A program made the position numbers and the translations under genes. From Anseranas semipalmata (Eukaryota; Chordata; Aves; Anseriformes; Anseranatidae), in the NCBI GenBank assembly GCA_013399115.1, contig VXAA01003843.1, forward strand, positions 1,646,830 to 1,710,829: a DNA stretch of 64,000 nucleotides, given 5' to 3'. A model generated the notes under the pieces. That model was not told the origin of the DNA and did no database searches. It saw only the letters and a program-made list of their open reading frames with translations. This document shows, piece by piece, positions 53,801 through 64,000 of the stretch (within the stretch, counting starts at the first letter, position 1; each line of letters starts with the position of its first letter).

Positions 53801-56149
53801 TTCTGGTAAAACAAAAGCAAAAATACAAAACACCCTTCCACTCCAAGCATGCACCAATGAGTTTTCAGATCCAAAAAGTAATGCGGGAGCAACACAGTTC
53901 AGACACCTCTTCCCATCCCCAGAAAGCAGGCAGCCCACGTGCTGCCCACCTGTTCCATGCAGTGGGGACAGCGGGGACAGCGGCTGCAGTGGGCGGGCGG
54001 CAGGCTGGTGTGCAGCTCCCACACCCAGTGGTCTGCACACCCTGGCTGGGGGCACGGCTGGAGGACACCCCCGCACCCAGCGAGCCACTGGCAAGGTTGT
54101 TCAGTGTGTTATTGAGCTGCAGGAGGAAGAGCAATGAGCCATGTGGGCTCGGTGCCCAAATGTGCAGGCAGTAACAGTTATCATGTCCTGAGTGCTTTAA
54201 CCCTGATATGTGCTCTCTCCACTCCAGTTTTTGGCAGCAATAAACATGGAGGAGCCTGGGGACCCTGCAGCTCCAGCAGCCCCCTCCCAGCCTTCAGAAC
54301 CGTCCCTCTGGGGCACACCGGTGCCTCTGCCTGCTTTTGGGGGTGCAGGGCACCCACATCTCCTGCACGGCAGCTGCAAAACCCACCAAGCGTTAGCTGA
54401 GGGAAGTCTGGATAGGGACAGGGAAGAAGTGGTGATGCTGGAACGAGATCTGGGAGAAGAAGCGATGCTGACAGCGTGGACTCTGGTATCACTTGGCAGG
54501 CAGCTGCGCAGAGGTGGCCACAGGGCTGGCGGGTGCTCCTGCAGCCGTGGCAGGGTGTTTCCCTGCCGGTTTATGATGAGCCACAGCGGGAACTGAGGGC
54601 TGGTTCCATCCCGCGTGGAGCCCAGCACAGACCTTTGGCCTCCCCAGCCCAGTGGGAGCAAAAGGAGGAAACGCGCGGGCGGTGCCACCCGGGAGCAGCC
54701 CCCATGGAACGAGGGAGATGAGCCAGCCCTGCTGGGACAGGCGCCGTGGCTGCACCAGGGCCTCCTTCCCGCTCCCATCGCTCACCAGGGCACCTCTGGC
54801 CCTGCCACCAGGGCAGGCAGACGAGCATCAGTCTGCTACCCACTGACACCGCTGCAATCACCGCCCTCTCCTTCCCGCTCCACACGAGGCTCCTTCTGAT
54901 GCCGAGAAGAGACTCGGGACAATCCCAATTAGGGAAGCAAGGCTGTCATAATTTCAGCAGCACAAGTGAGATGAGAAAACTCACGGTGTCACCGAGTGCC
55001 TGCAGAAGCACATTTACAAACCTAATCACCTCCCAGCACAGCCAGGCTGCCAGCACCTAGGGATGGCGACAGGGGAGAAGAAAGCTTTCGGGACTCTTAA
55101 AGAATATTAATTTGCACTAATAGGAACCGGATGAGTCCTTGCCTGTAATCAGCAGCAGAACTGAGATTCTGCACTGGAATATTAATGCCAGAGCTCCATG
55201 GGAGATGGAAACCTCTCAAAGCCTCTTTCAAATTACGAGAATTAAACATTAGAAGAGCAGCACAGCAAACTGCAGGGCAGGTTTGGTGGCGGGAGGAGCC
55301 TGGTGGAAGAGGAGGTGGAGAAATTCAGTGCAAGAACCACTGCCTCCTGCCTGGTGCCCGGGACCCGAGGCCCGCGCTGACCAGTACCCGACATGCCGAT
55401 GTTTCCTTCCATGCACCCCCAAAGCAGGGCATGATCCCTGTTTCTCCCGTAAAACACAGTACAACCGAGTTTTCTATCCTATCCTAGGTTGATCAGGTGC
55501 ACCTTCCATGCGTAATGAAACCCAGTACATGGCAACGGGAAAGAAATCACTTATTGTTATGTGTGTTTTCTTATTCTATATAAATACTGTTGTATTTGGG
55601 AGTGGGTGGGAGGCAAATACGTCTGCCATTGCAGCCACTGCCCGCCACACTCCCTTTGCCTCCCGGTGTCCTGAAGCAAAGGTCCCGCGTGCTGCCAGCT
55701 GCCTCATGCTGCAGGCTGGCACCTCCCTCTGCGGGAACGGAGCTCTTTCCTAATGAGCCAAGGGCAACCTGCTGGTGCTTGACCATGGATGAAAAGGGAG
55801 TAGTCTGTTTTTTTTTCCTTAAATCTTTGGAATTAAATTACTCCCAGTTAACACTAATGATTTACTTTTTTCTCTTATTACAGAAAAAAAAAGTTAAACT
55901 ACCTTAACACATTTTAGCAAAATGTCTCTAAGAAGCACGTCAGTACAGCATCTTAAATGTTCTGTGCCCTCAGCAGGCACACCAGCAAGTGTGTACGAAA
56001 TTGCAGCGCACCAGTGCCTGAGGTGGCACCTACCCAGCGAAACAAGCTCAGGAAGGCCTCTGTTTTCCATCACTTAACGACAGCCACCTTAAGGAACTGG
56101 AGAGCTGGCCAGCAGAGCAAACGAGCGAATGGGAAGGAAAACGGAGCAG

Positions 56150-56480
56150 GCCGGTGGGGCGGCGGGGCCCCGCGGGGCCGGGGNNNNNNNNNNNNNNNNN
56201 NNNNNNNNNNGGGGCCCCGCGGGGCCGGGGCCGGGCACCAGGCGGAGCTGCTGCTCCGGCAGCCGCAGCCCCGCCGCGCCCCCGGCCTTTCCCCGGGGGC
56301 CGGACCGCGCCGGACACAGGGGGAAAACACCCCCGGGCCCGTCAAACCCGGGGAAGGGCAAAGGGCCAGCAGAGCGGGCGGCTGGAGCTGCCACAGCCTT
56401 CTGCGGCTGACGGGACAAGTCCCGGTTCGCGTCCCTGCTGCAGACGCACCGAGCGCAGGGATTTCCGCTACATGCGATGG
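56150..56480. promoter_or_regulatory. CpG island downstream of FAM124B
   Basis: This is the densest CpG cluster in the window. Positions 56211-56330 contain roughly 18 CpGs by eye, with runs of GGGG and CCCC on both sides of the 27-N gap. In a bird genome such an island usually marks a promoter. No coding exon is recognisable beside it. It lies about 2 kb beyond the FAM124B poly(A) signal, so it could belong to an unannotated non-coding transcript, to an alternative 5' exon of the next gene, or to a methylated non-promoter island. The strand is unknown. Confidence 0.5.
56184..56210. other. Assembly gap (27 N) in GC-rich DNA
   Basis: A run of 27 undetermined bases. The 20 bases before it (56164-56183) and the 20 bases after it (56211-56230) are identical (ggggccccgcggggccgggg). 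The gap may therefore hide a tandem repeat or be an unmerged overlap of contig ends. Confidence 0.99.
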
Positions 56481-58442
56481 TTTTCCCTCCACCAGCTCTC
56501 CTGCAGCTCCCACTCCCTCGTGGCAGAACATCTCCCCCTCCGTCCCCCAAACCACCCCGCAGGCCGGCAGCTCAGCCATTCCCCTCACCATCACCCCTTG
56601 CTGAGCAAAGCCACGGCATCCTGTCTGTGCTGTTTGGTTTTCATCCCAATTAAACATTCAGGCCATGGTTAAGGCCATCTTTTGGGGCAGCTCCAGAGAG
56701 AGGCCTCAGGAAGGGTTTGCACCAAGTCAGAAATTACACCAGGCAGCAAAACCGAAAGGGCGTTTTGGAAAGCTGGGGGGATGCACTGTGCTCCTGGCAG
56801 GCGGACTGTGGGAGAACAGCGGCATTTGCTGCAGGCCCATACAGCCACCTATGTAACACAACATTTACATAAGGTACATCCTGCACTTAAAATAAAAGAA
56901 TTTTAGATACTCACAGTTACAAGTGTGTTTTCGGTTCAGTTTTCCTTTGACTTGAATTCTTCTGTCTTCTGTGATCTGTTACAGCCAGGTGAATCTCCCA
57001 CATTTTTTCCCCTCTCTTTTTTTTTTTTTTTTTTAAATTACGCAGCGTTTTCCCCATGCTAGATACTGGTCTTCTGCCTCCTAAGCACCTTACAAAAACA
57101 GGAGCACGCTACATGGAGTCACAGTCAAGTAATTTCGGCATGACTGACTGGAGAACCTGGCCATGAAATCTCTGTTTAAAGCCATTTGCCCCAGGAATCC
57201 CACCCCTGTCCGCACTGCTGGGTTCATCACCACACCTCCATGCCCACTGCCAGGACGGTAACCCCGTGTTTATGGACCTGTCCCCCGTCACCACTCCTCG
57301 TCCCTCCCGCCTGTCCTCACCCACACCACAACAAACCCAGCTGCACGCTCTCCTCTGCTGCTCTCCCAGCTCACCAACCTCTCTCCAGCGCTGGAAAGCA
57401 CTGGACAAGTTCCTAGCATGCTAGGTAAGATTAAGTAATCATCATTGCAGTTGTAAAATATCCTACTATGTTTTAATAAAAAGTCCAAAACTTTACAGAT
57501 CATAGGAAAACATTGGGGTTTTTTTGTTTGTTTATTTTTAAAGTGTCGAGTAGAAATACACAGAAAACAATCACCCACCTGTGCCAGCAATCATCAACCT
57601 GTGCCTAGGCCTGCAATGAGTAAAAAAGAATAGCACAGCTTTCTCTCTTCAGGACTCAACTGTGTCTTACCGTGCCTTCTGAAGATCACGGCACAGCATG
57701 AAGCCATCACTGGGAGCACTGCTGACCACAGCCCTCGGGCACCGCATCCCTGATGCACCCACTGCCCGCCCGCCCTCGTGTACCCTCCTGCAGCCCAGAC
57801 CCGCGCCAGCCGCAGGGCTGCACAGCCCAGCAGCAGCATGTGCTGTTATTTCAGCATCCTTTGCTTCTGCATTACTTTGTTTCTCCTGCCTTTTTCACTC
57901 TTCAGGAGTTCTCTCCAAGCCTTCAGCTTCTTGTCTTCTGTTATTTAAGACCCAGATGGGATTTTCATCACCCTGCAGATAACTGCATACTGTTCCAACA
58001 AAGCCTGGTCCTTTGCTGGGTTTATTTTGTTCAGTGCCGTACAAATAAGCAACAGAAGGTCTTGCTGGAGCAGAGGCATAGCTCAAACTATTCTCTGCAG
58101 TGCTTGCTTTTTGTGTGTGTGCTGTGTGCTTCTTGTGTGCGCTGTGCTACCTTGGAAAAAGGTAGCTGTTGAAATGTTTTCTTCAAAAAATTTTAAAAAG
58201 CTTTGTTTCACATCTTGCATAAAGTTGACAACACTGATAGCTTTTAAATACCAACAGCAGGGGAAGTGAAAAGGAAGACAGAGGAAAACCAGCATAAACG
58301 CGGCGACCGTGCCACAACTCATAGTGATGCTCCCCTGTGCGCAGGAGGGCCCCACGGCTGCAGGCATCCTGGAGCCTCCCACGGCCCCAGCACGGATGAG
58401 CTGCACCTTCTAACCCCATCTCAGTACATCACCGGCTATTCA
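56481..58442. other. Non-coding interval between CpG island and FAM124B 3' end
   Basis: Moderate-GC unique DNA with a T18 run at 57017 and a TG-rich stretch near 58112-58140. There is no recognised exon. The minus-strand part next to 58442 may include an extended FAM124B 3' UTR up to the second AATAAA at 58026-58021. Confidence 0.5.
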
Positions 58443-58785
58443 TTTATTTTTAGCATTATAGGTCAGCTCTGGGATTCATTTGGCTTATTCCTGTCCATTG
58501 CACAATAATCCTCCAATCTATTCTGCATTTTATAAAAATAAACTTTTCTGTAAATACAGTGTTGTTTTTCCCGCTTTGCCTTCAGCCTCCTTAGCATCGC
58601 TCTGTGGAAAGGGCCTGCTGCAGGGAACCCACGGCTGAAATGTTTCACAGCTACAAGGAAGGGCTGGGCACGGGCGCTCCGGCACGAAGAGGTGCACCAT
58701 GTGGGTCGGGTTCTCTGCATTTCCAGATGAAAGCACGGCGCTGCCATTCGGCAATGACGAGTCCATCTGGCACGTTTGTCTCCAG
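58443..58785 (-). terminator. FAM124B 3' UTR and probable poly(A) signal
   Basis: After the stop codon the minus strand runs about 340 bases to a canonical AATAAA at 58448-58443, followed by G/T-rich sequence of the kind found downstream of cleavage sites. A second AATAAA lies further down at 58026-58021 and could mark a longer 3' UTR. The choice cannot be made without transcript data. Confidence 0.55.
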
Positions 58786-59397
58786 TCATATGAAGAACTC
58801 CTCCTCTTCCTCCTCGGGCCTCCTTCCAGGGCTGACTCTTGGCATTTGCGAGTGGAAGCCCAAAGCCCTTTGCCCTGCTCCTTTGCTTTTGGCTAAGGAA
58901 GACGGCGGCCGTGTGCTGCCTGGGGCAGGTGGAGCGATGCCGGCCGCACCCAGCGCTGGCGGCTGCAGGAGGCTCCGCAGGTCCCTGGAGAAGCCGCGCA
59001 GGGGGCAGCGGCCGCCCGCAGGACCCCCCACGGCCAGCCCTGTGTCCACGTTGGTCTCCGCTGCCGGCCGGCGGGGCCAGCTCTGCTGCAGCTCGCTGCC
59101 CACCCACACGTGCCGGGAGGGGATGTCCCGGCATGGCGGGGCCGCTGCGGTGCCCCGGGGAGAGCGGAGGTGCTGGGGAAGGTCGCCGCTGGCTGGCTCC
59201 GTGGGAAGGGCTGTGCTTTGCTCCGATTTTGTTCTGGCCTTCAGGGCTCGGGCCTTCCAGCCCCTCTGCTCTGGGCTGCCCCGCATGGCGGGGAGAGGGG
59301 CTGGGACGGAGCCCTGGAAGGGTCGTTCCACGCCCGTGTTACCGTGCTGTTTGGAAAGCCCAGCGTTTGTTTCACTCTGCTTGGAGTTGTCCTGAAC
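58786..59397 (-). CDS. FAM124B: FAM124B, second and last coding exon (residues 244-446)
   Basis: This exon encodes the variable, low-complexity C-terminal half. The acceptor is a pyrimidine-rich stretch ending TTTTCCTCAACAG, with the last G at 59398. The exon opens with VQDNSKQSE, which continues the LLQ end of the first coding exon without a phase change. Residues 272-352 are rich in Pro, Ser, Arg and Ala and probably disordered. A short ETNVDTGLAV block (about residues 356-365) is the piece I associate with FAM124 family C-termini. The protein ends with an acidic tract, EEEEEEFFI, immediately before the stop codon at 58788-58786. Total length is 446 aa against about 455 in human, so the gene looks complete. 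The exon is GC-rich with many CpGs, and this creates long open frames on the opposite strand that I regard as shadows. The exon boundaries are very likely right; the functional meaning of this half is unknown. Confidence 0.92.
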   Translation of the reverse strand, partial: VQDNSKQSETNAGLSKQHGNTGVERPFQGSVPAPLPAMRGSPEQRGWKARALKARTKSEQSTALPTEPASGDLPQHLRSPRGTAAAPPCRDIPSRHVWVGSELQQSWPRRPAAETNVDTGLAVGGPAGGRCPLRGFSRDLRSLLQPPALGAAGIAPPAPGSTRPPSSLAKSKGAGQRALGFHSQMPRVSPGRRPEEEEEEFFI

Positions 59398-59848
59398 CTG
59401 TTGAGGAAAAGTTGGAGAGAACCCCATTAAAACACTGTGCTAGCTTTCCTCAAGCGACAACGCTCCCACCTAGCTTGGCTGCGCTGACCTCCCTGTGATG
59501 CACGCCACTCGGAGCCCGCTCTCCGGACAGCGGGAGCGCTCTTACAGGCCTGAGCAACGGGGGATGAAACGCAGCGTAGATAAAGCGACACACGTGGAGA
59601 TAAGCAATCCTGGCTCCCCATACAAACCGCTAGGCTGTGAGCTGGCCGCGACCCCGGGGTCTCAGTGCTGTGGCAGACAGCACGGTGACAGCAGCAGCTC
59701 GGTGCCCGAGAGTCAGGAAACAAGTGAAGCCTTGGGAGCTGTCCCAAAGGGAACCGGGAATGTGGCTGTGCACCATGCAGCTCCACTTCCCCACAAGTCC
59801 CCACGCAGCCTCTACCACGCTGCTACGCCTTTGGGACTGTGCAGGCAG

Positions 59849-59888
<40 letters not shown>

Positions 59889-60848
59889 GGAGCTCACACG
59901 CAGCTCTTGGTGCTCATGAACGCGCAGCAGCCGCATGCACCAGAATTGCTGCCGGTGCCCCAGCTGCTGCATGCGTGGAGCTGTGCCCGTCCCCAGGCCC
60001 TGCTCAAAGCAGGGGCGGCTTCAGAGCCACATGAGGCTGCTCAGGACCTCGTCCCATCCCACAGGTGGTGAAGGGGTCCATGAGGTGACCCTGAATGAGA
60101 GGGGGCATGTCGAGGCTGCCCTGGGGAGAAGAGTGCAGGCATGCAAGTGAGCTCTACAAAATTGGACGTACAGAATAATTAGGTTGATGTGTAACAAATA
60201 GGCTCCAGAAAGAACAAAGAAAATAAGATGGGCAAATTATTTAAATATCCAAATTGCAACCAAAAAAAAAAAAAAAATCAGAGGTGGGAAGGAGTGTTAC
60301 AATAGAAAGAAAGCACACAGCTAAACTTCCCTCCTGCTCATAGGTACCGCCTCAGCACAGTCTCTTTGTCTGGTTTTATTTGTATTCACACAACCTCCGG
60401 ACTGCACACTGGAACAGAAAGGGGCCACATTTGCTATGACATTCACTTACTTAGCATTTTTGCCCAACTGCAATTTGCTTAAGAGCTCATAAAATCTATT
60501 GTGGGTGATGTTGCATCAGCACTGTACTTGCAAAACACCTGGTTTGGGATGGTACGGTGCTAAAACTCTGCCTTCAAACACATGTATAAGGTAACAACTT
60601 ATTGGAAAGAGAACAGGCTGCTACCATCATTTTAGTCCTGATACTCATTTAACAATACAGAAATATCCCAAGGATCTGTGCTCATATTTATCAATGGCAT
60701 CATAGCACTGGCAGATACTGATTGCTGCATTCATAAATTCAAAATAGAACGCGAGCAAAATCTTAATTTCCATTTTCAACCAGTCATGCTCTTTGTTGGA
60801 GAAAAAGAAAAAAGAAGAATCTCATCTCCAAGCACCACACACACATAC
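59398..60848 (-). other. FAM124B intron between the two coding exons
   Basis: A 1,451-bp phase-0 intron with donor GTATGT (60848 going down) and acceptor CAACAG ending at 59398. It contains a (CA)n microsatellite at 59852-59886 and an A16 run at 60262-60277. The half next to exon 2 is GC-rich and the half next to exon 1 is AT-rich. No further coding block is seen inside it. Confidence 0.9.
59852..59886 (+). repeat. (CA)n microsatellite
   Basis: An uninterrupted dinucleotide tract of about 17 units inside the FAM124B intron. It is likely to be polymorphic in length. Confidence 0.98.
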
Positions 60849-61577
60849 CTGCAGCAGAATTTTATTTCCTTCATAGTCCTGTGTTTGCCACCTGGTGCTG
60901 CTGATAGGAATACACGGATTGGGCAGGAGAGGCACCAGCTGCCCGATTTCTTGCACCTGGAACTGTAAGACCGATGAATCCTTGGGCTCAGCAGCCACCC
61001 CAATGGGCAGCTGCTTCAGGCAGAGCTGGACAGCAATTGTTTTAGTTGCATACAGCACGAAGACGCAGAAGTTACTTTTCTGCATGGTAGCTTCTTTCCG
61101 TAGGATCATCTCATACAGCCCCACCGCATCATCGTAGTTATCAAAACTGCAGTAGAGGGTCACACGCAGGATTTCGGGGCCGCAGTGCACCCGCCTGATG
61201 CCCCACACGGGCATCTGGTCGTCCAGGCCATAGAAGTCCTGGTCAGCAGGCGCGCAGGGAGGGCCATGCCCCCGAGCAGCCTGGGCACACTGGTAGCGCC
61301 AGGGCGGGCGCTGGAGGAGATCGTGGACCTGGCATATCCGCTCTTCTCCCAGGTCCTCGTGCAGAAAAAGGAGGACGGATATTCCGGGAAAGCCGCAGCT
61401 TCTCTTGCGGTACCTCTCATAGTATTTCTGTGGAGCAATTCTCTCGGACACAAAGAAAAGTCGAATGTCCGGACAGATCCACTCCAAAAGCCGATCCAGA
61501 GTTTGCTGCAGAAATGATGAGTGTCCTGAGTTGGCAAGAAGATGCACAGTCATCAGAGAGTCTGCTCTGTCACCCAT
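60849..61577 (-). CDS. FAM124B: FAM124B, first coding exon (residues 1-243)
   Basis: This exon encodes the conserved N-terminal half of the FAM124 family protein FAM124B. I recognise it from blocks such as LMTVHLLANSGH (residues 8-19), FPGISVLLFLHEDLGEER (63-80), ILRVTLYCSFDNYDDA (136-151), QKSNFCVFVLYATK (166-179) and EIGQLVPLLPNP (210-221). The start is the ATG at 61577-61575, in a reasonable context (purine at -3, G at +4) and 12 bases after a splice acceptor. The exon ends in frame after CTGCTGCAG, and the next bases read GTATGT, a good donor; the frame beyond that point stops quickly. The exon is exactly 243 codons, so the intron is phase 0. No signal peptide or membrane segment is evident. 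Family knowledge: human FAM124B is about 455 aa, has been reported as a CHD7/CHD8-associated nuclear protein, and has no established enzymatic activity. No frameshift or in-frame stop is seen. Confidence 0.96.
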
Positions 61578-61589
61578 TGTAAAGCTTCC
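61578..61589 (-). other. FAM124B 5' UTR remnant and upstream splice acceptor
   Basis: Reading the minus strand, a long pyrimidine tract (about 61615-61593) ends in TAG at 61592-61590, followed by 12 untranslated bases and then the ATG. This is a strong acceptor, so the start codon lies in a second exon and the promoter with the non-coding first exon is further right or outside the window. Confidence 0.7.
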
Positions 61590-64000
61590 CTACAAAAAAC
61601 AAAAACAGACAAATTGGTGCTTGCATCTCCTCCTACAATGTTTGGAGCAGCAGTAACATAGGCAGTGCACTCTAAGACAGAAAAAGAATCCAATCATTTG
61701 CAAGCCTTGCAACAAACCAATGAGATTGGCAGTTTTGCACACATGTGCACGAGGCAGTTAAGTGTGCCAAGGCGTGACAGGACCGGTCCCAAGTCGCTCA
61801 CGTCACAGCAGAGCTCAGAGGAAGACTCATTTTCTGACCCCATGACCTGAGCCAGATCTGGTCACCGAGCGCCCACAAGCACCGTGTCCAGAAACACCTC
61901 CGCATCCTGCTGGCTCCATCCTGCGCAGAGCGGGGCAGAGGGACGGAGAGGCTGAGATAGGAGCGCAGTGGTTCTCCCAGCAAGCACCCTCGCCAGCCCC
62001 TGGGGCAGATGCACGCTGCCACCAGCAGGTCCCACAGCCAGGTCCCACCGGCCGCTCGCCACCAGCTACAGCCACAACGCGGCTCCGTGTTTGAAAACCT
62101 TGGCGTATGTTCTTGCAGTCAGCAGGCTGTGCTTTAGCTTGCTGTAAAAGCTTGTGATTTCCATGAGTCACGCCCTTCTGGGGCACACAGATAAGCTATT
62201 ATTTAAAAACAAGGAAGGAAAGCAGACTAACAAAGGGAAAAAGCCATGTGAACATGAGAGATAACAATAAGGGCAGATACGAACCGGCCCCGCGCACCTC
62301 CCAGGGCAGGTAGCTCGCTGCTCGCCCGGCCCTGGCTGGCTGTGCACAGCCCTGTGAGCCCAGCACCAGATCACCCCAGTCAGCACCCTGATTCCTGTTT
62401 TTTCCTGCTTTTTGTTGGGTGCGGAGGGAAGCTGCTACGTACCCATGTGACTGGCTGTCAGACACCCATGTAACCAGCACCCTTAAGCAAACTGCTGTGT
62501 TTTTTTTTTTTCTCTTGCTCTTTGGGTTTATGTATTGGTATTTATTTTAGCTTACTGTATAGACAACACTACGGACATGGGAATATCCATCTCTCCAGAC
62601 CTCCTCCAGCATCTGGACAGCAAGTCACACTGTCCCGCTGCCTCCTCGGTTTGCAGCCCAGCAGCAGGACGTGCAAGTCAGGGCAGCCTCCATTCCCCAG
62701 CCAGCGCTGCCCTCACCCCAGCCAGGTTTGAATCAAGGCTGCAGGCTCCGAGCACATATCCAGCCCCATCTCATTAAGAGCGACGCATCTCTGCTGACAC
62801 ACCGACTTTCCTCTCAGACATCCACGCACACAAAGCAGTAGCTCACCGTGCAGAAATCCCTTTGTTAATAAGGGTCAGTATTCAAAACTCTGAACTAGGA
62901 CTAATTTTTTTATTTTTATTTTAAAAAATACAACCCTAGCTTTATATTCAACTGAACAAAATCTCCAGTATCTAAAGGTACAAAAAGCTGTGCCTTTGGT
63001 TTCTTTTATTTAAAAGATTGCTCTAACTGATAGAAATACACGGTCATGATTTAAAGCCTCACTGAGACCAACGTAAGATAAAAAGACCAACTAGAAAATG
63101 AAGAAAAAAATAATTTGCACTGATAGAGACAAAGCACAACACTTCTGAGCAAGTAATAACTGTTGGGATGTAGACAAAAATATTCAACCCTGGGACAATT
63201 GCAGGAAGAGTGAAGACTGTGAGTGTTTGAAACATTAAAACACTATACATGAGCTCTGAACAACACAAAATATTACTGAAATACAGAAAAAGGAAATGAT
63301 TCATCAACTCTTTGCTGCAGGGAAGAGTACAAAGGGGCAGGCAGTCATCTGCCTTCCTGAGCTTGAGAAAAATGGGAATTTTGCCTGTACAAGAAAACAC
63401 CGAATCTGAGGGAGCATCCTGCAGCTCTGCCTCGGGGCCGCGCCAAGCTAGCAGGGAGTGCTGGGGCCTGGGCGGGTAAGCACGGACAGATGCATCCATG
63501 GGACGGACACATCCATGGGACGGACACAGCCCACTCCTGCCTCTGCACTCGCACCGGTGGCACCCGGAGCTGCTGCGTGCCTGGGACCACTACAGGGCTC
63601 ACCTGGTGGTGCTGCGCCCATGTCCAGCAGCAGCCGAACCCTGCTAGGAGAGCAGGGAAGGAGACAGCACGCATCGTACGGCAATGTCTGGACCCACAGT
63701 CCGGCCTGGAGAAGAGTCGCAGCAGGACGTGCTGTGGATCTAGCGAGGGCTGGTGAGCTGGGACGAGGGGCAGCTTGAAAACACTGCAGGCACCAAGTCT
63801 CGCTCCAGCTCCCACTGCAGCCAGTGGGAGCCAAATTGGTTTCTGGATGGGCCGGTGGCTTCCACAGAGCGCAGAAGGTTACCTGCATCTCTCCTTTGCA
63901 GGGCGGGGATCTGAAGTAGCTGCCATCCATCTCGTGTCTCACCGGGCTTTACTTCAGCCAGGAAACCAGTGCTGTTCCCACCATTTCCCTCATTGCTTCA
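61590..64000. other. FAM124B upstream region (probable 5' intron / first exon)
   Basis: The acceptor at 61590 implies that this DNA is at least partly the 5' UTR intron of FAM124B. Two minus-strand donor-like sequences are worth noting: CCAG|GTGAGC with the exon end at 63603, in a GC-rich context, and GCAG|GTAACC near 63874. An AP-1-like TGAGTCAC lies at about 62164. None is proven, and the promoter may lie outside the window. Confidence 0.35.
63494..63527 (+). repeat. 17-bp tandem repeat, two copies
   Basis: The unit atccatgggacggacac is present twice in a row with no mismatch, and part of it (acggaca) also precedes the array. Confidence 0.9.

Larger units (their letters stand above)
48428..56149. 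other. Non-coding, no gene recognised
   Basis: Contains a MIR-like relic (50041), the poly-A and GAT/ATT repeats near 50.8 kb, and an inverted pair of SOX-like motifs at 49849-49878. GC-rich patches at 51.3-52.4 kb and 53.9-54.9 kb give frames of up to 212 codons, but both strands are equally open and no family is recognisable. Confidence 0.55.

Noticed and set aside
54197..54778. 193-codon minus-strand frame
   Set aside because: Ser/Arg/Pro/Gly-rich, overlapped by other frames in a GC-rich patch, with no homology recognised.
54795..54825. CTCF-like sequence (ctgccaccagggcaggc)
   Set aside because: It matches only part of the CTCF consensus and such partial matches are expected by chance in GC-rich DNA.
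55957..56672. Long open frames running through the N gap at 56184-56210
   Set aside because: They are open because of CpG-rich composition and undetermined bases. Several frames on both strands are open at once and none resembles a known protein.
58463..59134. Minus-strand 223-codon frame overlapping FAM124B exon 2 and its 3' UTR
   Set aside because: It is out of frame with the spliced FAM124B reading frame, which alone continues the first coding exon with correct phase and ends in the FAM124-like acidic tail.
58604..59498. Plus-strand open frames of 263 and 219 codons, among the longest in the window
   Set aside because: They lie mainly opposite FAM124B exon 2, which is GC-rich and therefore poor in stops on both strands. 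Their Arg/Gly/Pro/Ala-rich composition and lack of any family match mark them as shadows.
1..64000. Search for SERPINE2 or CUL3 exons, the expected neighbours of FAM124B
   Set aside because: No open frame carried the serpin or cullin motifs I know, so neither gene is claimed inside the window.
1..64000. tRNA, rRNA, CRISPR arrays, endogenous retroviral genes
   Set aside because: No tRNA B-box/cloverleaf pattern, rRNA core, regularly spaced repeats, or gag/pol/env-like frames were recognised.

Overview
The window looks like part of a bird chromosome. The main evidence is a 5'-truncated CR1 retrotransposon copy at about 8673-9004, whose reverse-strand frame encodes the end of CR1 ORF2 and which ends in the short tandem octamers typical of avian and reptilian CR1. 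Other support is the sparse interspersed repeat load, a few strongly decayed MIR-like SINE relics, short introns, and GC-rich patches alternating with AT-rich stretches. The species cannot be named from this sequence. No operons, bacterial signals, CRISPR arrays or viral genes were seen.

Only one gene is recognised with confidence: FAM124B, on the minus strand at 58.4-61.6 kb. Its whole coding region is present as two phase-0 exons (243 + 203 codons, 446 aa) separated by a 1,451-bp intron. A splice acceptor lies 12 bases upstream of the ATG, so at least one non-coding 5' exon must lie further right, beyond 61.6 kb. A poly(A) signal lies about 340 bases past the stop codon.

The remaining ~58 kb on the left (3' of FAM124B) contains no exon of a gene I recognise. 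It would be intergenic or intronic DNA. In mammals the neighbours are SERPINE2 on the 3' side and CUL3 on the 5' side, but neither was detected here. This tract holds the CR1 copy, MIR-like relics, many simple repeats, a perfect 31-bp tandem duplication (24.8 kb), several CpG-dense patches (12.9, 26.4, 46.4 and 56.2 kb), and two short minus-strand open segments with protein-like composition (6.4-6.7 kb and 48.25-48.43 kb) that I could not assign.

Two runs of N are present (9630-9676 and 56184-56210). The second lies inside a CpG island and is flanked on both sides by the same 20 bases, which suggests an unresolved tandem repeat or an unmerged contig overlap. I did not find an unambiguous novel biological system. 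The best leads are the gap-interrupted CpG island 2.2 kb downstream of FAM124B, the two unassigned coding-like segments, and a few compact transcription-factor motif clusters.
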